From: Fructobacillus broussonetiae
GTDB lineage: Bacteria; Bacillota; Bacilli; Lactobacillales; Lactobacillaceae
Length of the DNA: 64,000 nucleotides
NCBI RefSeq assembly: GCF_018437275.1
Contig: NZ_JAAMFK010000006.1
Location: forward strand, 1 to 64,000
Direction: 5' to 3'
The position numbers and the translations under genes were made by a program. This document shows, one piece after another, positions 54,630-62,878 of the stretch. Every line of letters begins with the position of its first letter. Position 1 is the first letter of the stretch. The notes beneath the pieces were generated by a model that worked only from the letters and a program-made list of their open reading frames with translations, made no database searches and had not been told where the DNA came from.

Positions 54630-56336
54630 TTAATAGTTTCTTTTGCTGTAAGCTTCCATTAATTTTTGTTGAAGTGCTTCATCAACTGCATAAATATAAA
54701 GCCCATTAACACCACGACTCAACAACACATTAAGCTCATTATTTAAATTCTTTATAGGGGCTTGTTCTTTTTCTTCTTCTGGAGCATCTGCCTTATTTGG
54801 CTTCTGCTTCCCCTTTTTTGAAAAAGAAGCATCCGGATCAAAAATCACTTTACCATCTCGATACTTTACACTTTTCCCCAAAATAACACCTGCGTAATGC
54901 AAGTCAAAACCTTGAATGGTAAAAGTGGAACCCACTTCCTTTATCGATTCGGGATTTTCAGCCCAAGAAACAGCACTACTTTGTTTTGTGTAATGATAAT
55001 TCCATGGTTGTTTAAAATCACCTGCTTGAACCATGTCACGATTTTCATTTAGATTCCACTCCCAATCATACGAAGCGAGCATACGCGACAATCGGCTATT
55101 AGATTTCTTCGCCTTCCTCTGAATCTCCTCATACATACTTTGCGGATCATCAAAAATTCGCAAATCGTAGGTTTCGTCAGATGGAATAGGATTCACTTGG
55201 TGTCCATAGACAAAATCATTCAACCAATCAAGGGTTTGCGGTTCTGCAGCAATCCGCATCTGGTTTTTCAATATCAACAAATTTCCATCTTGCTCTACAT
55301 GTGCACGCATGTCCTGGAACTTCTTAATTGGAAAATATTGTTCTGAAGTCAGCGCTTGTTTCATGTCATATACAAGAACTGTAACCTTGGCCATCTTTTG
55401 AATTGCTTCCAAATGAGTTTTTCCGTAACTTTTTGGAAAGGCCTGCCCATTTCGGGTAGCTAATAGGTGTCCCTCGTCAACAATAACAGCATCAAAAACC
55501 TCGCCTTTTTCAATGTATTTTTTAAAGAAGGAATTAGGTTTTTCAATGACAGCATCTTTTATGTTCAACTTCTTAGCGATGCTTTTATAGACTTTTAATT
55601 GTTCGTTGTGATTAACGAGTAATGCAATTTTTTTGGAGTTCATGCCTGAATTCGAATCAGCTAATGCTAACAAGTCGAAAAAGAACGAGCTTAACAAAAC
55701 CGTTTTACCAGTTCCTGCAGCACCTTCGACCATGATTAGCTGATGAGGAATTTCCCTTCTCATCACATCAAACATCTTATCCAGCAAAATCTCTTTATTT
55801 GCTAATTGTTCATCCGTCAATTGATGGAAAGGAGAAGACTTAAATAAGGCGGATTTTTCAACATCTTCTCGACTAGGAAATAATTTAGCGTTTTCTGTAT
55901 GCAGTTCGTCCCAAACAGCTTCAAAAATTTCATCTGCCTCTTCGCTTGTATAATACACACCTTGGGGATTCCCTCGTCTATTATTTAAGCGAAAGACACT
56001 ATCCACCGCAGAAAGATAAAGTCGCATTCTGTTTTCAATATCCAGCGTTAGTGACTTATTGAAATGATGATGCCCAATAATAGTTAACTTAGCAGTTTTA
56101 GAAGATCCTAACCGTTCCCAATCCTCTCTTCTCTCTTGAAGATGTTGAGCAGTACGATTACGAATATTATTCGTCTCTCCAACGTAAACGTCAAAGCCAT
56201 GTTTCTTTTCATCATTAACAATATATACAGTGGGGTATTTTAAAATAACGTCTGATTCCCCGTTTGGCAGTTCTAAATTTTCGATTCCATCTTTTCGATA
56301 ATTGGTTTCTAGAACGATTGGATTCTTTAATGTCAT
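54630..56336 (-). CDS. GIY-YIG nuclease fused to DUF2075 SF1 helicase
   Basis: A 568-residue fusion. Residues ~34-110 form a GIY-YIG-like nuclease (TVYIVNDEKKHGFDVYVGETNNIRNRTAQHL). The remainder is a DUF2075/Schlafen-like ATPase with Walker A VEGAAGTGKTVLLS near 204-217, Walker B AVIVDEGHLLATR and the C-terminal GSTFTIQGFDLHYAGVILGKS and LNVLLSRGVNGLYIY motifs. Proteins of this layout travel with restriction or other defence genes and may process foreign DNA ends. It lies immediately upstream of the methyltransferase and reads in the same direction. Confidence 0.85.
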   Translation of the reverse strand: MTLKNPIVLETNYRKDGIENLELPNGESDVILKYPTVYIVNDEKKHGFDVYVGETNNIRNRTAQHLQERREDWERLGSSKTAKLTIIGHHHFNKSLTLDIENRMRLYLSAVDSVFRLNNRRGNPQGVYYTSEEADEIFEAVWDELHTENAKLFPSREDVEKSALFKSSPFHQLTDEQLANKEILLDKMFDVMRREIPHQLIMVEGAAGTGKTVLLSSFFFDLLALADSNSGMNSKKIALLVNHNEQLKVYKSIAKKLNIKDAVIEKPNSFFKKYIEKGEVFDAVIVDEGHLLATRNGQAFPKSYGKTHLEAIQKMAKVTVLVYDMKQALTSEQYFPIKKFQDMRAHVEQDGNLLILKNQMRIAAEPQTLDWLNDFVYGHQVNPIPSDETYDLRIFDDPQSMYEEIQRKAKKSNSRLSRMLASYDWEWNLNENRDMVQAGDFKQPWNYHYTKQSSAVSWAENPESIKEVGSTFTIQGFDLHYAGVILGKSVKYRDGKVIFDPDASFSKKGKQKPNKADAPEEEKEQAPIKNLNNELNVLLSRGVNGLYIYAVDEALQQKLMEAYSKRNY

Positions 56337-56470
56337 GGCGCCCCCAAAGGAATACTAATTATCTAAAATTGTATTATAAAATGATCTGATCTGCACAAAC
56401 TTTTGAATTAAAGGACGATACGATAGCATTTCTTATTAATGGTTAGATGAATAAACATGGAGGGAACAAT

Positions 56471-57045
56471 ATGACTGTAAAAACCAAAGAAGAACGACTT
56501 AGCTATTACTATGAATTATTAGATATGACCTATGCTGATGCTGTGAAGGCACTGCTTGTTGATCACGGTGAAGTGGCTGAAGATTTCTTTATTAAAGATA
56601 GGTACAACAAGTGGGAAGCAGGCGATGTTGAAACACCTGAAGTGAACTCTGCAAACTCACGCACTGATGAAGGTTTGGAAATTCACCACATTGCTGAAGA
56701 CAAGTACGAAGACATGGGTAACCCAGTTGCCATTCAAGAGCAAGTCATTCCTTACTCCTTCAAGAAGCCAAGACCCTTTGCTACGTCGATAAGTGGGAAC
56801 ACACGATTTTGCATGCGTTGATTGCGATTGAAACGAAGGGACAACACGGATTGCCAGGTTTCAACGCTTACCTCAAGCCAACCATTAAAGAATGGTACAT
56901 CGATGAGAAAGCTCCTGCCACTGATGCACCACAATGGATCAAGAACTGCTATAAAACATCGTACTTGAACAAGGAAGATGCAACGACATTGTTGACGAAG
57001 ATTGTGAATAAGAAGGATGAGGCGTTGAAAGATAGTCGATTTTGA
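56471..57045 (+). pseudogene. HNH-like domain gene, frameshifted
   Basis: The frame opened at 56471 (GGAGGG 6 nt upstream of the ATG) reads to IPYSFKKPRP near 56772. The continuation LCYVDKWEHTILHALIAIETKG lies in another frame and ends at 57045. The join matches the C-terminal domain of the protein at 57154-58839 residue by residue (YVDKWEHTIL against YVDEWEKAIL). One base appears lost in the CCC near 56773. The domain holds EGLEIHHIAEDK, which looks like the H-H of an HNH nuclease. Confidence 0.78.
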
Positions 57046-57072
57046 GTTTTAATCATAAAATTAAATTTATTG

Positions 57073-57111
57073 AAAAAACGGCAATTAGCTTAAGCTAATT
57101 GCCGTTTTTAT
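57073..57111. terminator. bidirectional terminator, near-perfect palindrome
   Basis: AAAAACGGCAATTAGCTTAA and its complement form a long perfect palindrome with A and T flanks between convergent genes. Confidence 0.85.
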
Positions 57112-57153
57112 ATTATCTATTTTATATACTATAGAATCAAGTTAATAGCTCGC

Positions 57154-58839
57154 TCACGAATCTGCAATACAATCTGTCATTGCTTTTATCAAATTTTGGG
57201 CCAGATTACTATCAACATATGCATACTCGTAACATTTATAATTCCAACCATTTTTATCCATTGGATTTTTCCCCTGCACGTACCAACGTTTAATCTTAGA
57301 AGTTATTGTTTTCATAAATTGTAAGTTTGGTTCAGTATCTATTTTTTCTTTCTGAATAAGCACTTTTAAGATTGCCTTTTCCCACTCATCTACATAAATT
57401 AAATTATTACTTTCATGCACAGAGAATGGAAGCTTTTGTTTCAATATCTCCGCCTTCTTACCAATATTTACAAATTGATTTTCTAAAACATGATAAATCA
57501 TTAGCCCTTCGTTTAACCGACTTATTTTTTTATTTTTGTGCAAACTACTAATGCTTCCCTCGATAAATTTTTCATAGGTTTTTTTGCTATATAAATGATC
57601 CGGAACCCTTCCATGAAGTTCGCGCAGTTTTAATACGGCTGCATCATAATTCATCTCTAATAGTTCCATATAATTTCTTGACCGCTCTTCAGGGGCACCG
57701 TTATTACTAATTATGTTATCCAGAACAATAGTATAACTATCATGTAACTCGGATTGTATGTTGCTTATTTTGGGAAGTTGATTAAGGTTCTCAAGATGCT
57801 TTTGATAATTACTAAATATATTCTCCCCCTCAAATTTTACTTTAAAACTTGTAGCCATTTTTGAAAACTGCGCTGACTTCTTAAATAACTCACGTTGAGA
57901 CACTGTCAACTTAGCTAACGAACTAGTAATCTGTGAAGTGCCATTTATTGTATTGCTAAAATCTTTAAGTAAAGATCGCAAGCCTTTCATTTGGTCATCA
58001 ACAATCCGAGCAAAAGCCGTACTGTCATACTTAAATTGATTAGTTATAATTTGACTGTGTATTTTAATCAGTTTTAAATTAGCTTTAGTTATGACATCCC
58101 GACTAAAAGTATAATCATTAATATCCATAGCTTTATGATGAGCTATCTTTGTACGAATATCATCAATTCTATGAATATCAATACTATCCATTAGCTGATA
58201 ACGATCTTCTACAGCATTCAGTTCCCAAGTGCTGTATAGTTTTGGCAGTTCATCCAACTTTAAAATCCAATCACTCATATCTGAAACTGTTGAATGCGGA
58301 AGTTGTGAGTACTCATCATTTTCAGGAACATAGTACCATCTTTTGTAAAATAATAATTTCTGCAGGTTCCCTAGTGAAAGGTTTTCAATGTACTTATTAA
58401 TTTTTCCCTGTTGCTTCTTTCCAATAGCATTCTTTAATTGATTATTTTCTTCAATGCCTAATAAAAGAAAAACTAATTTTCTAAGATTTGTTTCGTATTT
58501 GTATAAGATTTCTCTGCATTTCTTTTCATAGAAATAACTTATAGGATCTTCTAGCCGTACTACAGTAAATTTTCTTTTCAATAAGTCTTGAATTGTTATA
58601 TCAAACTGTTTTTGTTGTCGAGCATTCTCATCATTAATCTCTGGTGCATTAATACGAATTACTCTACATTTTCCATTCCACAGAACACTCACAGAATATT
58701 CACATGATTGTGAATCATTTTTTAACTTTAGTTTGTCATCTTCATATATAAATGGACTTTTTCTTGATTTCAGTAAATCAAAAACATCTTTTTTTAAAAA
58801 TGTACTTTTACCCGATACCAATAAATATTCTAAGCGCAT
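57154..58839 (-). CDS. HEPN-motif protein with degenerate HNH-like C-terminus
   Basis: A 561-residue protein of no recognised family. Residues ~100-245 are helical and contain IRTKIAHHKA, in which Arg229-x4-His234 fits the R-x4-6-H catalytic motif of HEPN RNases. A long helical linker follows. Residues ~385-561 are homologous to the frameshifted gene at 56471-57045, but the HH of EGLEIHHI is YH here (EGLMIYHV) and the H of WEHTILH is K, so nuclease activity is unlikely in this copy. HEPN proteins in such islands are commonly abortive-infection effectors. Very AT-rich; a weak GGA precedes the ATG. Confidence 0.6.
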   Translation of the reverse strand: MRLEYLLVSGKSTFLKKDVFDLLKSRKSPFIYEDDKLKLKNDSQSCEYSVSVLWNGKCRVIRINAPEINDENARQQKQFDITIQDLLKRKFTVVRLEDPISYFYEKKCREILYKYETNLRKLVFLLLGIEENNQLKNAIGKKQQGKINKYIENLSLGNLQKLLFYKRWYYVPENDEYSQLPHSTVSDMSDWILKLDELPKLYSTWELNAVEDRYQLMDSIDIHRIDDIRTKIAHHKAMDINDYTFSRDVITKANLKLIKIHSQIITNQFKYDSTAFARIVDDQMKGLRSLLKDFSNTINGTSQITSSLAKLTVSQRELFKKSAQFSKMATSFKVKFEGENIFSNYQKHLENLNQLPKISNIQSELHDSYTIVLDNIISNNGAPEERSRNYMELLEMNYDAAVLKLRELHGRVPDHLYSKKTYEKFIEGSISSLHKNKKISRLNEGLMIYHVLENQFVNIGKKAEILKQKLPFSVHESNNLIYVDEWEKAILKVLIQKEKIDTEPNLQFMKTITSKIKRWYVQGKNPMDKNGWNYKCYEYAYVDSNLAQNLIKAMTDCIADS

Positions 58840-59100
58840 GGTTCCTATTTATTATTCCTTTTTTCAAATATATGTTCCAGTATATCAATTACAAACTTAA
58901 AAATCGCAATAGTACGCTATATATATTGCCCGGGAGATGGATAAGTTTGGTTTGCCACACATTCTCGCGGGTCCGGGGTGTGGGTGTTGGATGCGCATGG
59001 TGGATGGTAGTTGGTGAGTGGGATTCAGTTGGCATCACGTTTGGAAAAAGCAGGCGGGCCGGGAGGTCTGGCTGCTTTTGTTTTTATAGATTCTAAAGAG
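58840..59100. other. gene-free boundary of the AT-rich island
   Basis: Composition changes sharply near 58930. 58950-59040 is G/T-rich on the plus strand (for example GGGTCCGGGGTGTGGGTGTT) and has no supportable gene. A hairpin AAAAGCAG..CTGCTTTT followed by GTTTTTA at 59046-59085 looks like a terminator without an upstream plus-strand gene. This suggests a remnant. Confidence 0.4.
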
Positions 59101-59109
59101 TGCTATACT
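59101..59109 (+). promoter_or_regulatory. extended -10 promoter of DUF6287 gene 1
   Basis: TGCTATACT, about 92 nt upstream of the ATG, with no clear -35. The long leader between holds no gene. Confidence 0.5.
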
Positions 59110-59201
59110 TGACCATGACAGATAAACCAGCCAATTGTGCTGAACACGTTCAACATGAATGACCGATTTTAATCAGCTACCACAGATTGAAGGAGGATAA
59201 C

Positions 59202-60185
59202 ATGTTTACCAAAAACAGCAAGATTGCAGCCGTTATTGCTGCTCTTGTGGTCGTTGGTGGTGGGAGCTCCTATGCTGCCCTTTCGCTCCACGGAAACGGT
59301 GGTGCCAAGCCACAGAAATCCGTGAAGGCCGCGACCAACAAACCGAAAAGTAACGGCCTGGATTTGGAAGCCATCAAATCCGGTGACTTCTCTTGCGTTG
59401 CCGGTACCTGGAAGAACCCGGGCGGTGACACCTACGTCTTCGACGATCACGGCCTAAAGGAAGCCATCTTCGACGGTCGTAAAATCACCGACGCCGAAAT
59501 TCTTTTGAAGGGCGAAGGCACCGTTGGCGCTGCTTCCATTAAAGAAGGCATGCTTCAAGCAAGCCTCGGCAACAAAAATCACTCCGCCAACAAGGCAGAG
59601 ACCGTTGCGCCCTTCTACTTCATCCCCAAGGGCGTGAACCTACCGGGCACGTCCAATCCAAACGTTGACCGTCTATACTGTGGACAAGCCCTTGGCGACG
59701 ACAACGTTTTCACCAAGACGATTGAGTCCAAGCAAACCAAGGAGATGGAGAACCTACCTCTGAAGACCAAGCAGGCACTCGCCCTTCTCGGCCTACCTGA
59801 GCACTTCCAGTCGGACTACGGTGAAACCACACCCGACATGCTCTTGAAGGGGCAGGCCAAGCCCGTCCGCAAGGTGAACGGCCAAGACCAGACCTACGAC
59901 GTCAAGTTCCGCGGCATGCGCCTCTTCCCTGAACGCGAGAAGTACGTCTTGGAGCTCCAAAACCTACCCGACGACGTTTACAACCAAACCTCTCAGCGCG
60001 GTGTGATCTACTTGGACGGTGACACCATCGTTTACAAGAACGAAACCGTGCTCGGCCAGGGCAAAGGTAAGGACGAATCCGTCCAAGATCAAACCACTGG
60101 TAAGAAGAGCCTGTACGATTTGTACAAGCAGTACAAAGGTACAAAGCGCTTGAAAGAAATGGAAAAGCTCATCATAGAGGACTAA
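59202..60185 (+). CDS. exported DUF6287 domain protein 1
   Basis: A 327-residue protein with an N-terminal signal or anchor (KIAAVIAALVVVGGGSSYAAL) and no lipobox Cys, so it is probably membrane-anchored outside the cell. Residues ~50-100 contain LDLEAIKSGDFSCVAGTWKNPGGDTYVFDDHG, the DUF6287 core. A C-terminal extension of ~150 residues is absent from the second copy. The function is unknown. AAGGAGG is 6 nt before the ATG at 59202. High GC at third positions, unlike the island to its left. Confidence 0.75.
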   Translation: MFTKNSKIAAVIAALVVVGGGSSYAALSLHGNGGAKPQKSVKAATNKPKSNGLDLEAIKSGDFSCVAGTWKNPGGDTYVFDDHGLKEAIFDGRKITDAEILLKGEGTVGAASIKEGMLQASLGNKNHSANKAETVAPFYFIPKGVNLPGTSNPNVDRLYCGQALGDDNVFTKTIESKQTKEMENLPLKTKQALALLGLPEHFQSDYGETTPDMLLKGQAKPVRKVNGQDQTYDVKFRGMRLFPEREKYVLELQNLPDDVYNQTSQRGVIYLDGDTIVYKNETVLGQGKGKDESVQDQTTGKKSLYDLYKQYKGTKRLKEMEKLIIED

Positions 60186-60193
60186 CATTCTGT

Positions 60194-60232
60194 ACAAAAA
60201 GGCCACCCTGTGATGGGTGGCCTTTTATGGCG
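60194..60232. repeat. 39-bp direct repeat, copy 1 (contains a terminator)
   Basis: ACAAAAAGGCCACCC-TGTGAT-GGGTGGCCTTTTATGGCG differs at one base from 62795-62833. The hairpin terminates the first DUF6287 gene. Confidence 0.8.
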
Positions 60233-60301
60233 TTTTGAAGAAAGGCGCCGTAGGCTGCCTTTCGTTTTTCCAGTAAAATCAGCACAACAAAGGAGAACAT
60301 C

Positions 60302-60820
60302 ATGCATTCCAAAACCATCCGCTATCTCATCATCGCCGTCGTCGCCTGCCTCGCCGTTTTCGCCGGCTACCACTACATCCACACCGCAAGCAGCCACGAC
60401 CAAGTCAAGAAAACGCAACCCGCCAAAAAGTCCACCCCCCAACGCAAAGGCATGGACCTCAACGCCATCAAGTCCGGTGATTTCAGCTCCGTTTCCGGCA
60501 CCTGGAAGAATCCCGCCGGTGACACCTACGTCTTCACCAAGTCCGGCCTAAAAGCCGCCACCTTCAACGGCGAAACCCGCTCCGACTCCGAAGTCTACCT
60601 AACCGGCGTAAACAACATCCCCGCCGCCACCATCGACCACGGCATGTTGAAGACCTTCATCGGTCCCAAGAACCACGACAACATCGATTTTTCTTCCGCC
60701 ATGTCGACCTACTTCATTCCTAAGACTGCCAAGCTCGACGGCACTTCGAATCCAAGCATTGACCGCATCTACACCGGTCAACAACAAGACGACAAGAACG
60801 TATTCACGAAGGTGGATTAA
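60302..60820 (+). CDS. exported DUF6287 domain protein 2
   Basis: A 172-residue paralogue of the preceding protein. It has an N-terminal membrane segment (IRYLIIAVVACLAVFAGYHYI), a Lys/Pro/Gln linker, and the same MDLNAIKSGDFSSVSGTWKNPAGDTYVF core, then TSNPSIDRIYTGQQQDDKNVFTKVD ending early. AAAGGAG precedes the ATG at 60302. A TAAAAT -10 lies near 60274. The tandem pair probably acts at the cell surface; the function is unknown. Confidence 0.73.
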   Translation: MHSKTIRYLIIAVVACLAVFAGYHYIHTASSHDQVKKTQPAKKSTPQRKGMDLNAIKSGDFSSVSGTWKNPAGDTYVFTKSGLKAATFNGETRSDSEVYLTGVNNIPAATIDHGMLKTFIGPKNHDNIDFSSAMSTYFIPKTAKLDGTSNPSIDRIYTGQQQDDKNVFTKVD

Positions 60821-60886
60821 GCGTTTGCTTGATGTTGCTGGCGTGAGAGCAGCTGTTTGACGCTGTGATTTAAATTGAATTGAGAT

Positions 60887-60918
60887 AAAAAGCACCTCCC
60901 ATTCGGAGGTGCTTTTTT
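60887..60918. terminator. bidirectional terminator, DUF6287 gene 2 / rloB
   Basis: AAAAAGCACCTCC-CATT-CGGAGGTGCTTTTTT. Its T run overlaps the rloB stop codon. Confidence 0.83.
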
Positions 60919-61504
60919 AGGCTCTTTTTCTGTGTACTGTAATTTCTTCGATCATGTCACCAACATTGGTGCAGTTGTATTCATAGGATGACGTACGAAC
61001 TTTCTGCGTATTCTTTAGTGCCAATTCATGTTTCTGTGCGAGTTGAGCCATCAGAATAGCGTCCGCTTTACTGTATGATCCTTTAATATACTCGGACAAT
61101 TTCTGTTTCACCATATCGTTATCATACTGAGTTTTAAAGATTTCCTGATAGTGAGCGAGTAGCCAAATTTCAAAAGAGACATTTGAGAAAACCACCTTAA
61201 AGCTTTCCTTTTGCGCACTTGCTAGCAGCATTTCGTACTGATCACGCTTCATTCCGTCATGGTCGAATAGTACGTAGACCGCTTCTTGTTGAACTTGAGC
61301 TAAACGTTGGCTGTTCAAAAGTCTTTTCGCTTTCTGTACCCAGTCTTTTCCCCTTCCTAAACTCTGCAAACTATGCACATCAACGTTGTGCCAACGCAGC
61401 TTTTTCTTCAAGACTTTCAAATAATTGGGTTCCGTCTCGCTTCCCTCCACAAAAATCAGAATCTTTTCCGTAACCCTATTCTTTTTCTTACCTAATCGAG
61501 CCAT
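60917..61504 (-). CDS. RloB-family Toprim-like protein
   Basis: A 195-residue protein. KILIFVEGSETEPNYLKVLKK gives the Toprim-type E-G-x-x-TE glutamate, and YVLFDHDGMKRDQYEM gives the D-x-D metal site; FSNVSFEIWLLAHYQ is typical of RloB. RloB pairs with the ATPase RloA in anti-phage systems, and the related Lactococcus AbiL pair is known to abort phage infection. It begins 6 nt after rloA. The catalytic activity is inferred from the motif. Confidence 0.87.
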   Translation of the reverse strand: MARLGKKKNRVTEKILIFVEGSETEPNYLKVLKKKLRWHNVDVHSLQSLGRGKDWVQKAKRLLNSQRLAQVQQEAVYVLFDHDGMKRDQYEMLLASAQKESFKVVFSNVSFEIWLLAHYQEIFKTQYDNDMVKQKLSEYIKGSYSKADAILMAQLAQKHELALKNTQKVRTSSYEYNCTNVGDMIEEITVHRKRA

Positions 61505-61510
61505 GTATGA

Positions 61511-62683
61511 TCACCCAAACGCTTCCTTTATGACTGCTGTATTGATGATTGGTGTTGCGCCGAGTTGTCCTTCCAGATAACGTTTGCGAATGCCAGCGTC
61601 CTTTCGACGGAGCCTTGGATCGTCAAAATCGTCGAGTGAGAATAATTTTGAATACCCGTCACCATCATTTTCAGTGAACCAAATTTTATCTTGGCTCAGG
61701 TTGTTATCCAGTAGGGACAAGTCATGTGTCGTCAGGAGCAACTGATTGTTCTGGTTCCTTTCATCCAATATGGAAAGGAACACCTTGGCCAGTTCGAAGT
61801 GGAAGGAAGAATCGAATTCATCAATCAGAATCAGTTTATTTTGCTTGGATTCATTTGCGGACAAAATCGCCATGATGGCAAACATCCAGGCCTTTGTGCC
61901 TCGACTCTCGTCTTCAAAATCCAAGTTAAAACACTTTTTATCCTTATCTTCATGTTGCAGCGTCACGTCAATTTGTCCTTGCTCCAAATGATGGTCATGT
62001 TCGCCCTTGACTTTGACAAACACATCTAAAATATTAAAATCCGCCGCCTGCAGAATTTGAACGAACTTGTTTTTAATCATCGGTTTCTTAAGCAGTTTGA
62101 AATCTGCCTTGTTGATACCCGTCTCCGGGGTGATGAAATCGATATCTTCCAGGAACCAAGCAGTTGCCACACTCGCGAGTTCGACATTGTTGGCCTGAGC
62201 GACAAAGAGTAACAGCTGGTTCTTTCGAATGTTTGGCTCAATCACCTGTAACTGATCAGGCATGACTGGATAGCTTTGCCCTTTTCGAGAAAAGACAAGC
62301 TGCCCATCCGCCTTCAACCACTCTTCAACTACTTCCTGTTCGTTGTATTCAATATGATACTCAAAGGCTACTTTATCCTTCATGAAGCCAAACTCAAACA
62401 TGGTATTTTCCTTGTTGTTCCCAAAAGCGGCAGTGGGCAGTGGGGTCCCAGCTAATTCAGTTGGCTGATTGAGCAACTTCACCATTTCGGCAAAGGCGTA
62501 AATGACGTTTGTCTTACCACTGGCATTGGCGCCAAATAACAAAGCGGACTTAATGAAACGCTCTTTTTTAAATTGAAGTGTCGCATCCTTGGGCCGACCG
62601 CGAATCTTTTTACTCGCGACCATCGTCAATTGGTTTTCATCGTAATAGGATCTAAAATTTCGGAACTTGATGTAATCAAACAT
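61511..62683 (-). CDS. RloA/AbiL-like AAA15 ATPase
   Basis: A 390-residue ABC/SMC-like ATPase. Walker A LFGANASGKTNVIYAF is near residue 49, Walker B LILIDEFDSSFH near 285, and the switch His in LLLTTHDLSLLDNN follows. It resembles the ATPase subunit of RloAB/AbiL and, more distantly, PARIS AriA. GGAG precedes the ATG. It is the first gene of the rloA-rloB pair, which lies between two 39-bp direct repeats. A TATAAT -10 on the minus strand at 62722-62717 is about 35 bp upstream. Confidence 0.87.
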   Translation of the reverse strand: MFDYIKFRNFRSYYDENQLTMVASKKIRGRPKDATLQFKKERFIKSALLFGANASGKTNVIYAFAEMVKLLNQPTELAGTPLPTAAFGNNKENTMFEFGFMKDKVAFEYHIEYNEQEVVEEWLKADGQLVFSRKGQSYPVMPDQLQVIEPNIRKNQLLLFVAQANNVELASVATAWFLEDIDFITPETGINKADFKLLKKPMIKNKFVQILQAADFNILDVFVKVKGEHDHHLEQGQIDVTLQHEDKDKKCFNLDFEDESRGTKAWMFAIMAILSANESKQNKLILIDEFDSSFHFELAKVFLSILDERNQNNQLLLTTHDLSLLDNNLSQDKIWFTENDGDGYSKLFSLDDFDDPRLRRKDAGIRKRYLEGQLGATPIINTAVIKEAFG

Positions 62684-62763
62684 GGTTGCTCTCCTTTGAT
62701 TGGTATTTTTCGACCATATTATAACGAGATTTTGTTATAAGAACGCTTAATTGGGGGAAGGAA

Positions 62764-62797
62764 TGTCGATTAGGACAAAATAGTGTCCTAACTAACA
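62764..62797. promoter_or_regulatory. palindromic operator-like site upstream of rloA
   Basis: TGTCGATTAGGACA-AAATAG-TGTCCTAACTAACA: TTAGGACA and TGTCCTAA are exact inverted arms. It lies about 45-75 bp upstream of the -10 and shares 18 bp with the fic site at 43012. Confidence 0.6.
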
Positions 62798-62833
62798 AAA
62801 AGGCCGCCCTGTGATGGGTGGCCTTTTATGGCG
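62795..62833. repeat. 39-bp direct repeat, copy 2 (contains a terminator)
   Basis: Matches 60194-60232 at 38 of 39 positions. On the minus strand the hairpin is a second terminator for the adhesin gene. Confidence 0.8.
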
Positions 62834-62838
62834 GTAGT

Positions 62839-62870
62839 AAAAAAGCAGTCACCTACGGGTGGCTGCTTTT
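62839..62870 (-). terminator. first terminator of the adhesin gene
   Basis: On the minus strand AAAAGCAGCCACC-CGTA-GGTGACTGCTTTTTT, just after the stop codon. Confidence 0.78.
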
Positions 62871-62878
62871 GTTTTTAC

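Noticed and set aside
58752-59096. 114-aa plus-strand frame at the island edge
   Set aside because: It runs antisense into the HEPN gene and through the G/T-rich stretch without a ribosome site or any protein-like composition.
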